Assembly (NCBI GenBank): GCA_024699205.1
Contig: JAILQA010000523.1
Coordinates: forward strand, 1 to 6,888
DNA from: Treponema sp.
GTDB taxonomy: Bacteria > Spirochaetota > Spirochaetia > Treponematales > Treponemataceae
Reading direction: 5' to 3'
Length of the DNA stretch: 6,888 bases
Shown here: positions 1 through 4,684 of the stretch, one piece after another
Layout: each line of letters opens with the position of its first letter
Position numbering within the stretch: position 1 is the stretch's first letter
Position numbers and translations under genes: made by a program
Notes under the pieces: generated by a model
Told to the model about the DNA's origin: nothing
Seen by the model: the letters and a program-made list of their open reading frames with translations, nothing else
The model's database searches: none

Positions 1-345
1 AAGCAGCCAGCCTGTTCCAAAAATTACAAGCAGAGTCAGGAATACCGACATAATAAGAACCATTACAGCTCCCGCCTGGGCAATATGATTCAAATCATCA
101 TCAGACTTACCTGCACCTAAATATTGAGCAAGAACAATAGAACAACCCGTTCCAATTACCGAAAAAAGAATTACCAGAAAAAAAGAATATTGGGAAACCA
201 GTCCGACAGCCGCAACCGCATCATTACTGTAGGAACTTAACATCATGGTATCTACAGATGAAACCAGAATACGGAAAAATTGCTCCATGGCAATCGGAAA
301 GGTTAGTTTAAGCATTGGCAAAGCGCCGCGATTTTTATTCTGCAT
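1..345 (-). CDS. MATE-family multidrug/cation efflux transporter, N-terminal part (runs off the window)
   Basis: The 115 visible codons open with MQNKNRGALPMLKLTFPIAM and continue without a stop to the window edge. The sequence reads as a polytopic inner-membrane protein. A short charged N-terminus is followed by a first hydrophobic helix near residues 10-30, a stretch with VDTMMLSSYSNDAVAAVGLV near 31-50, a second helix near 52-75, a polar loop with LGAGKSDDD near 76-84, and a further helix near 90-112. The 'VDTMM...AVAAVGL' and 'AQYLGAGK' segments are typical of the first half of MATE exporters, which swap Na+ or H+ for drugs or other organic cations. The substrate cannot be told from this fragment. 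The start is well fixed: an in-frame TAA lies only 9 bp upstream, and a weak AGGA precedes the ATG by about 12 nt. The gene is divergent from the LUD gene. I am confident of the family and not of the function. Confidence 0.85.
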   Translation of the reverse strand, partial: MQNKNRGALPMLKLTFPIAMEQFFRILVSSVDTMMLSSYSNDAVAAVGLVSQYSFFLVILFSVIGTGCSIVLAQYLGAGKSDDDLNHIAQAGAVMVLIMSVFLTLLVIFGTGWLL

Positions 346-401
346 GATTTTATCTTATCCTGTTTTCATCATATCCTTTTGAAAAAATCAAAAATTGTTT
401 G

Positions 402-430
402 ATTCTATCAAGATTTAGTATGAAAACCTC
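402..430 (-). promoter_or_regulatory. Candidate extended -10 promoter for the MATE gene
   Basis: Read on the minus strand, TGATAGAAT is an extended -10 (TG-N-TAGAAT; hexamer at 402-407). The hexamer 17 bp further upstream (425-430, GAGGTT) is a poor -35. An extended -10 often compensates for that. Transcription would start near 395, giving a leader of about 50 nt. The same 16-base block recurs, with one mismatch, at the promoter of the DTW gene (4625-4640), which supports a real function. Prediction only. Confidence 0.4.
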
Positions 431-457
431 ACTTTTGACAAAAAGACTTGTTCTATT

Positions 458-486
458 TTGAAATATCCGACATATTATTATTAATT
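458..486 (+). promoter_or_regulatory. Weak candidate promoter for the LUD gene
   Basis: TTGAAA (458-463) and TTAATT (481-486) are separated by 17 bp and would start transcription near 493, leaving a leader of about 26 nt that includes the ribosome binding site. TATTAA at 479-484 is an alternative -10 with a 15-bp spacer. A perfect TTGACA lies at 435-440 but has no -10 at a usable distance. The A/T richness makes chance matches likely. Confidence 0.3.
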
Positions 487-507
487 CTATTAACAGAAGC
501 AATTTAT

Positions 508-512
508 AGGAG
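508..512 (+). promoter_or_regulatory. Ribosome binding site of the LUD gene
   Basis: AGGAG lies 6 nt before the ATG at 519, an ideal Shine-Dalgarno arrangement, and fixes the start. It also serves as an internal contrast to trxB, the DTW gene and alaS, which lack such a site. Confidence 0.85.
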
Positions 513-518
513 CAAATT

Positions 519-1151
519 ATGGACGAAAACAGAGTAAAGAGAAACGATTTACTGGCAGAAAAAGTTATCAAAGGATTAAAATCCCGCAACATGACAGGTT
601 ACTATGCACACTCAAAGGAAGAAGCTTTAAAAATAGCACTTTCACTGATTCCAGAAGGTTCAAAGGTTTCAAAAGGCGGTTCCATGAGCGTTAAAGAAAT
701 TGGTCTTTCAAAAGCTCTTGCAGAAGGAAATTATGATTTTATAGACCGTGACAATAAAAGCGAAGATCCTAGAGCTGCTGCCCTTAAAGCTTATGATGCC
801 GATGTTTATCTTTGCAGTGCCAATGCTATGACTGATGATGGCGTACTTGTAAATATTGACGGCAATTCCAACCGCGTTTCTGCTCTTGCTTTTGGTCCAA
901 AAAAAGTCATTTTAATAGTAGGAATGAATAAAATTACCAGCGATATAGACCATGCTTTAAAACGAGCCCGCAATGAAGCTGCTCCAATCAATACTCAGAG
1001 ATTTGGTCTGGATACTCCTTGTACAAAAACAGGTGCCTGTATGAACTGCAAAAGCCCTGATACAATCTGCTGTCAGTTTTTGATTACACGTTATTCACGC
1101 CACCCGGGCAGAATTCACGTAATTTTGGTAAATGACCAGCTCGGATTCTAA
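519..1151 (+). CDS. LUD-domain protein (DUF162, 'lactate utilization' family), stand-alone
   Basis: A 210-residue cytoplasmic protein with no signal peptide or membrane segment. Family marks are GGSMSVKEIGL at residues 53-63, ANAMTDDGVLVNIDG at 101-115, and SALAFGPKKVILIVGMNKI at 121-139. A cysteine-rich tail follows, with C168, C174, C177, C184 and C185, ending in HVILVNDQLGF. This architecture matches the roughly 210-residue stand-alone LUD proteins often annotated 'lactate utilization protein'. It is related to LutC, a component of the LutABC L-lactate oxidation system. LutA and LutB are not next to it, so a role in lactate use is not supported by context. The clustered cysteines could bind a metal or an Fe-S cluster; this is inference. 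The start is fixed by AGGAG 6 nt upstream. The gene lies upstream of trxB, but a spacer with its own promoter candidate separates them. I am confident of the family; the biochemical function is unknown. Confidence 0.88.
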   Translation: MDENRVKRNDLLAEKVIKGLKSRNMTGYYAHSKEEALKIALSLIPEGSKVSKGGSMSVKEIGLSKALAEGNYDFIDRDNKSEDPRAAALKAYDADVYLCSANAMTDDGVLVNIDGNSNRVSALAFGPKKVILIVGMNKITSDIDHALKRARNEAAPINTQRFGLDTPCTKTGACMNCKSPDTICCQFLITRYSRHPGRIHVILVNDQLGF

Positions 1152-1168
1152 GGTGTATAAATAATCTT

Positions 1169-1204
1169 TTTCATAAGTAATAAAAAAAATAAAGACTTAT
1201 GAAA
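1169..1204. repeat. Perfect 10-bp inverted repeat over the trxB promoter (operator or weak hairpin)
   Basis: The arms TTTCATAAGT (1169-1178) and ACTTATGAAA (1195-1204) are exact reverse complements separated by 16 A-rich bases. The right arm overlaps the predicted -35 of trxB (1192-1197). That position suits a repressor or activator site. As RNA it could also form a hairpin at the end of the LUD transcript, but no T-tract follows the stem and the stem is A/T-rich, so it would be a poor intrinsic terminator. The match is directly visible; its role is inferred. Confidence 0.6.
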
Positions 1205-1220
1205 TAAAATTTGTTATATT
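1192..1220 (+). promoter_or_regulatory. Predicted extended -10 promoter of trxB, leaderless transcript
   Basis: TATATT at 1215-1220 is preceded by TG at 1212-1213, forming an extended -10. The hexamer 17 bp upstream (1192-1197, AAGACT) keeps only the GAC core of a -35. With standard spacing transcription would begin at 1227-1228, on or next to the A of the trxB ATG. No Shine-Dalgarno sequence precedes that ATG. The promoter probably also drives the gene 11 bp downstream of trxB. Confidence 0.6.
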
Positions 1221-1227
1221 AATAATT

Positions 1228-2139
1228 ATGGAAGAATTACTTTACGATTATATTATTATCGGTGGTGGAGTAGCTGGATTGGCTTCTGCTCAGTATGCAG
1301 CAAGAGGCGGATTAAAAACTGTAGTCATACAAGGTTCCTCTTTTGGTGGTCAGGTAATGCAGATAGCAGATTTAGAGAACTACCCTGGCGTATATCCTAA
1401 TGTTTCTGGTGCAGATTTTATTGAAAAAATGCAGGAACAGACTATGGCTTTTGGCGCAAAAATGGAATATGGTCCAGTAACTTCAATTGATAAGGTTGAC
1501 AATACCTTTACTGTTAAGACAAAGAGCAAGGCCTTCAAGGCTCCTGCTGTTCTCATTGCTACAGGTGCAGTTCACAGAAATCTTGGTGTTCCTGGCGAAA
1601 AAGAATTAACAGGACGTGGAGTTTCTTATTGTGCTACCTGCGACGGACCTTTTTTCAAAAACAAGCGTATTGTCGTAGTTGGTGGTGGTGATTCAGCCTG
1701 TTCCGAAGCTATTTATCTTTCCAGTCTTTCTGATGATGTAAAAATCATTCACAGACGAGATTCCTTCCGTGCTCAGCAGGCCGTTATAGATAAAATGCTT
1801 AAGAGTGGGGTTCAGCCTGTCTATGATTCTGTTGTAAAATCTGTAAATGGAAGCAATAAAGTTGAATCAGTTACTGTAGAAAACGTAAAAACTGGTAAAA
1901 CTGAAGAACTTGCTTGTGATGCAGTTTTTGTTTTTGTCGGAATGTTACCACAGAATGACCTGGTAGACATGCTTAAAAAAGATGAGCAGGGCTACATCAT
2001 AACTGGTGAAGACATGGAAACTTCAGTTCCGGGGCTTTTTGCTGCCGGTGATGTTCGTGCTAAATCTTTCAGACAGATTGTTACAGCGGTTGCTGATGGT
2101 GCAATTGCTGCTAATTCTGCAAAAAAATACCGGGAATAA
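1228..2139 (+). CDS. trxB: Thioredoxin-disulfide reductase
   Basis: A 303-residue FAD/NADPH flavoprotein that reduces thioredoxin in the cytoplasm. In order it shows the FAD dinucleotide fold (IIIGGGVAGL, residues 9-18), the redox-active CATC at 135-138, the NADPH-binding fold (VVVGGGDSA, 149-157) with the phosphate-recognition HRRDSFRA at 175-182, and the C-terminal FAD motif GLFAAGDVR at 269-277. The HRR motif points to NADPH rather than NADH or ferredoxin as the electron donor. Length is slightly below the usual 310-320 residues, and all key elements are present. No thioredoxin gene lies in the window. The ATG at 1228 begins only 7 nt after a -10 hexamer and has no Shine-Dalgarno site, so the mRNA is probably leaderless. 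A perfect inverted repeat overlaps the -35, suggesting regulation, perhaps by oxidative stress (inference). The GH3 hydrolase gene follows after 11 bp. Confidence 0.95.
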   Translation: MEELLYDYIIIGGGVAGLASAQYAARGGLKTVVIQGSSFGGQVMQIADLENYPGVYPNVSGADFIEKMQEQTMAFGAKMEYGPVTSIDKVDNTFTVKTKSKAFKAPAVLIATGAVHRNLGVPGEKELTGRGVSYCATCDGPFFKNKRIVVVGGGDSACSEAIYLSSLSDDVKIIHRRDSFRAQQAVIDKMLKSGVQPVYDSVVKSVNGSNKVESVTVENVKTGKTEELACDAVFVFVGMLPQNDLVDMLKKDEQGYIITGEDMETSVPGLFAAGDVRAKSFRQIVTAVADGAIAANSAKKYRE

Positions 2140-2150
2140 ATAAAACTAAG

Positions 2151-3923
2151 ATGAGATTTTGCACCGGCGTTAATTGCAGCAATAAAAAAATAATTCTCAA
2201 AAACAGGATTTGCAGGTCTTTCTTTTATTCTGCTATATTCTTTATTTCAATTTTTTTTCCTGCTCCTGTTTTTTCTCAGGCACTGACAGATTCACTTTCC
2301 CTTTCTCGCTCTAACGAAAGTCTGACCTTCTGGTCTGACCTTCCTAACGAGCAGCTTGCCCGCGAAATTACAGACAAAATGACAGATGTTGAATTATATT
2401 CCCAGATTCTGATGTTTGGCTGGGCAGGTGCTGAACCTCCTGAGCTTTTATATCAGTGGATTAGTCGAGGTCTTGGTAGTGTAAAGGTTTTTGGCTGGAA
2501 TACAGATAACATCAAACTGGTTGCAAAATCTGTTTCTTCTCTTCAGAAAAGTTCAATTTCAAACCGCTTCCAGATTCCTCTTTTTGTAGCAACAGATCAG
2601 GAAGGAGGCTGGATTCGTCATGTAAAAGGAGATACTTCAATCACTCCTGGAAATATGGCAATCGGTGCTTCCGGTTATCCGCTGGATTCCTGGTATTCTG
2701 CTTACTATATATGTAAGGAAATCAAGGCTCTTGGAATAAACATGAACTTTGCTCCAACTGTAGATTTATTCACAAACCATGAATCTACAATTATTAGTAC
2801 CCGTTCTTTTGGTGATGATCCCGATAAAACCGGAGTACTTGGAACAATGTTTGTAACTGGAAGTCTTGCGGCTGGTGTAATTCCTACTGTAAAGCATTTT
2901 CCGGGGCATGGAGATACAAGTCTTGATTCCCACGGACATCTTCCTTCTATAAATATTGATTTTGAAACCTTTAAAAACCGGGAAATTGTTCCTTATTTGT
3001 ACTTAATCAAAGCAGGGGTTCCAGCGGTTATGTCCGGGCATTTGAGCTATCCACAGATTGAAGCAAGTGGAGCTCCGGCTTCCCTGTCAAAATATTTCCT
3101 TACAGATTTGCTGCGAAATCAGCTGGGCTATGAAGGAATTATTATTACTGATGATATGATGATGACCGGTGCAACGGCTTATGCGGGTTCCCTTTCAAAT
3201 GCCTTCAAGCTTGCAATCGAAGCAGGAAATGACATTATTCTTTCTTCAACTACAGCTCACCTCAACGAATCTTTATGGATTAAAAACCTTGATTTAATGA
3301 AGACAGATAAAGCCTTTTATAATCGCGTAAAGGATGCCGCTTATAGAGTTATAAAGGCAAAACTGGATTATTATAAATCTAGCAGCGAAAAACCGGCTCC
3401 CTTATATCCCGACCCTGACACCTTGGATCAATTCATTCCCGATAAAGACAGTGAGCAGTTCTTTTTTGAGCAGGCTTGTCGTTCTATAACTATGGGAAAG
3501 AAAAATCTTTATCCTATGACAGCCCAGAATTCTGGAAAGGTTTTGCTCATGGGCTCTCTGTCAAGTTTTTTTGAAGCGGCCAAACAGCGTTATCCAAATT
3601 CCGGTGAGTTCCGCTTTTCTTACGAGCCGGGACCTAATGAAACTCAGTGGGTTTTAGACAAATTGCCGTCCATAGAAGGCAGTTATGATACAATCATAAT
3701 GTGTGTTTCCTGCGAAAATCATGCAAAAATTGCCCAGTATTTTAAGAATAAAAATAAAAAGGTAATAATTTTTTCAACTATGTCGCCGGTAATTACAGAC
3801 AGCCTTTTCTGGGCAGATACAATTCTTCTTGGTTACAGCTGGCGTTGTGATGATACTTTAAAGGCTATGGTTGCAGTACTTAATGGAGAATACGAGCCGA
3901 CTGGAGTCCGTCCATACAACTGA
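2151..3923 (+). CDS. nagZ: Exported beta-N-acetylhexosaminidase, GH3 family (NagZ type) with C-terminal domain
   Basis: A 590-residue glycoside hydrolase expected to remove beta-linked N-acetylglucosamine, for example from muropeptides. An N-terminal signal sequence shows basic residues at 12-22, a hydrophobic core near 23-37, and probable cleavage after VFS at residue 42. There is no lipobox cysteine, so it is probably periplasmic or secreted. The GH3 barrel shows ATDQEGG (147-153), NFAPTVD (199-205), STRSFGDDP (216-224), KHFPGHGDTSLDSH (248-261) and ITDDMMMTGA (332-341). By analogy with known NagZ enzymes, D259-H261 form the acid/base dyad and D334 is the nucleophile. Residues from about 430 to 590 form a second alpha/beta domain ending TGVRPYN, as in the long Gram-positive NagZ/YbbD type. 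E. coli NagZ is only 341 residues, cytoplasmic and single-domain. The start has no clear Shine-Dalgarno site, and no ATG, GTG or TTG follows in frame before the hydrophobic core. It lies 11 bp after trxB, so co-transcription or coupling is likely. Confidence 0.88.
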   Translation: MRFCTGVNCSNKKIILKNRICRSFFYSAIFFISIFFPAPVFSQALTDSLSLSRSNESLTFWSDLPNEQLAREITDKMTDVELYSQILMFGWAGAEPPELLYQWISRGLGSVKVFGWNTDNIKLVAKSVSSLQKSSISNRFQIPLFVATDQEGGWIRHVKGDTSITPGNMAIGASGYPLDSWYSAYYICKEIKALGINMNFAPTVDLFTNHESTIISTRSFGDDPDKTGVLGTMFVTGSLAAGVIPTVKHFPGHGDTSLDSHGHLPSINIDFETFKNREIVPYLYLIKAGVPAVMSGHLSYPQIEASGAPASLSKYFLTDLLRNQLGYEGIIITDDMMMTGATAYAGSLSNAFKLAIEAGNDIILSSTTAHLNESLWIKNLDLMKTDKAFYNRVKDAAYRVIKAKLDYYKSSSEKPAPLYPDPDTLDQFIPDKDSEQFFFEQACRSITMGKKNLYPMTAQNSGKVLLMGSLSSFFEAAKQRYPNSGEFRFSYEPGPNETQWVLDKLPSIEGSYDTIIMCVSCENHAKIAQYFKNKNKKVIIFSTMSPVITDSLFWADTILLGYSWRCDDTLKAMVAVLNGEYEPTGVRPYN

Positions 3924-3934
3924 TTTTAATTCTT

Positions 3935-4618
3935 TTAATCAAAGTCTGGAATCTCGCGCAGTTTTGTATAATGAATGTCATAATTGTGCGAGTTAGGCCT
4001 TATACCCAGAATCCTTTCATTTTCAGCCCTAAGCTGAAACTTAATCATCTCTTTAAAAACATTCATCAGTGGTTCTGGATTTACATTCTTATCAGCCAAA
4101 CCGTTATCCTGCATTTCCTTTATAAAATAATAGCAGCATTCAATTGTCGAAATATATTCCGGTTTAGGTTCATGCTTAAAGGTAAAAATAGAAGTATAAT
4201 TTCCGTAAAAGGAAATACGTGGAAGTTCAAGCAGAAAGGGATTATGTTCAATCATTTTTTTTGAGCAGAACCAGGTTGCATCCAGAATAATAACAAGCAG
4301 TTTTCGTCCTTTTAATGTTTCTTTTAGTTTTTCATTTCTTGCAGTCCAGGCATTTTCCCCCGGATACATTAAAACTGCATAATATTCAGGATTATTGAGC
4401 AGGGACATTAATCTTTGGTTTTTAGAAAAATCCAGACCTACAATGATTTCCGAATCTTTTAGTGAAATATGAGCCAGATTTCCTGTTCCTGTCCTCTGTC
4501 TTTTGGCTTCCTTTGGGTGCATTAATAAAACAAACTTAATTCTAGGGTCAATTTCCTGGGTATATTTACACAAACAGTTTGACAGTGGTTTAAAACACCT
4601 GGTACATCGTTCACTCAT
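3935..4618 (-). CDS. DTW-domain tRNA-uridine aminocarboxypropyltransferase (TapT/DTWD family)
   Basis: A 227-residue cytoplasmic protein of the DTW family, which transfers the 3-amino-3-carboxypropyl group of S-adenosylmethionine to a tRNA uridine to make acp3U (position 47 in the E. coli TapT case). The N-terminus carries a probable zinc knuckle (C5, C8, C15, C17). It is followed by MHPKEAKRQRTGTGNLA (33-49), the YPGENA segment (85-90), the diagnostic DxTW motif as DATW (113-116), and YISTIE (155-160). The target position in this organism is unknown. I chose the ATG at 4618 over an in-frame ATG at 4657. The protein then begins MSERCTRC directly at the zinc knuckle, the 13 extra residues look unlike the family, and a TG-N-TAGAAT extended -10 lies inside the extra stretch exactly 7 nt before 4618. 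The stop lies 11 bp from the converging hydrolase gene. The gene is divergent from alaS. Confidence 0.85.
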   Translation of the reverse strand: MSERCTRCFKPLSNCLCKYTQEIDPRIKFVLLMHPKEAKRQRTGTGNLAHISLKDSEIIVGLDFSKNQRLMSLLNNPEYYAVLMYPGENAWTARNEKLKETLKGRKLLVIILDATWFCSKKMIEHNPFLLELPRISFYGNYTSIFTFKHEPKPEYISTIECCYYFIKEMQDNGLADKNVNPEPLMNVFKEMIKFQLRAENERILGIRPNSHNYDIHYTKLREIPDFD

Positions 4619-4625
4619 AGCCGTG

Positions 4626-4654
4626 ATTCTATCAAAATTTTTTGTCGTTGTATA
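4626..4654 (-). promoter_or_regulatory. Predicted promoter of the DTW gene, leaderless transcript
   Basis: On the minus strand TATACA (4649-4654) is the -35, followed by a 17-bp spacer and TAGAAT (4626-4631), with TG one base upstream forming an extended -10. Transcription would start at 4619-4618, at the chosen ATG. The -35 overlaps the -35 of alaS on the other strand. Confidence 0.5.
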
Positions 4655-4676
4655 CATTTTATAAATTCGCTATAAT
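4648..4676 (+). promoter_or_regulatory. Predicted sigma70-type promoter of alaS, near-leaderless transcript
   Basis: TTGTAT (4648-4653), a 17-bp spacer and a perfect TATAAT (4671-4676) form the best promoter in the window. The expected start at about 4683 lies 0-3 nt before the alaS ATG at 4685. The -35 lies in the perfect 8-bp palindrome TGTATACA (4649-4656), which also supplies the -35 for the divergent DTW gene. Confidence 0.7.
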
Positions 4677-4684
4677 TGAAAGTT

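Larger units (their letters stand above)
346..518. other. Divergent intergenic spacer between the MATE and LUD genes
   Basis: This A/T-rich 173-bp spacer holds the upstream regions of two divergent genes. On the minus strand it contains an extended -10 candidate (402-407) and a five-codon in-frame leader ORF just before the MATE start. On the plus strand it contains weak promoter candidates for the LUD gene, the best being TTGAAA at 458-463 with TTAATT at 481-486 (17-bp spacer). I see no stable hairpin, tRNA or other RNA. Open reading on the minus strand through this area gives low-complexity hydrophobic protein and is not credible as a gene. Confidence 0.6.

Noticed and set aside
435..440. 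Perfect TTGACA -35 box upstream of the LUD gene
   Set aside because: No acceptable -10 hexamer lies 16-18 bp downstream, so it is probably a chance match.
350..592. Minus-strand open frame of 80 codons across the MATE/LUD spacer
   Set aside because: It overlaps the start of the well-supported LUD gene, has no ribosome binding site, and encodes low-complexity Ile/Leu/Phe-rich sequence from A/T-rich DNA.
1169..1204. The inverted repeat as an intrinsic terminator of the LUD gene
   Set aside because: The stem is A/T-rich with a 16-base loop, and no run of T follows the right arm on the plus strand; the operator reading fits its overlap with the -35 better.
3921..3941. Inverted repeat TGATT...AATCA spanning the convergent stops of the hydrolase and DTW genes, as a bidirectional terminator
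   Set aside because: Only five mostly A-T pairs around an 11-base loop and no clear T-tract outside the stem; too weak to call a terminator.
3971..4264. Plus-strand open frame of 97 codons inside the DTW gene
   Set aside because: Antisense shadow of a gene with clear family motifs; its product resembles nothing and has no Shine-Dalgarno site.
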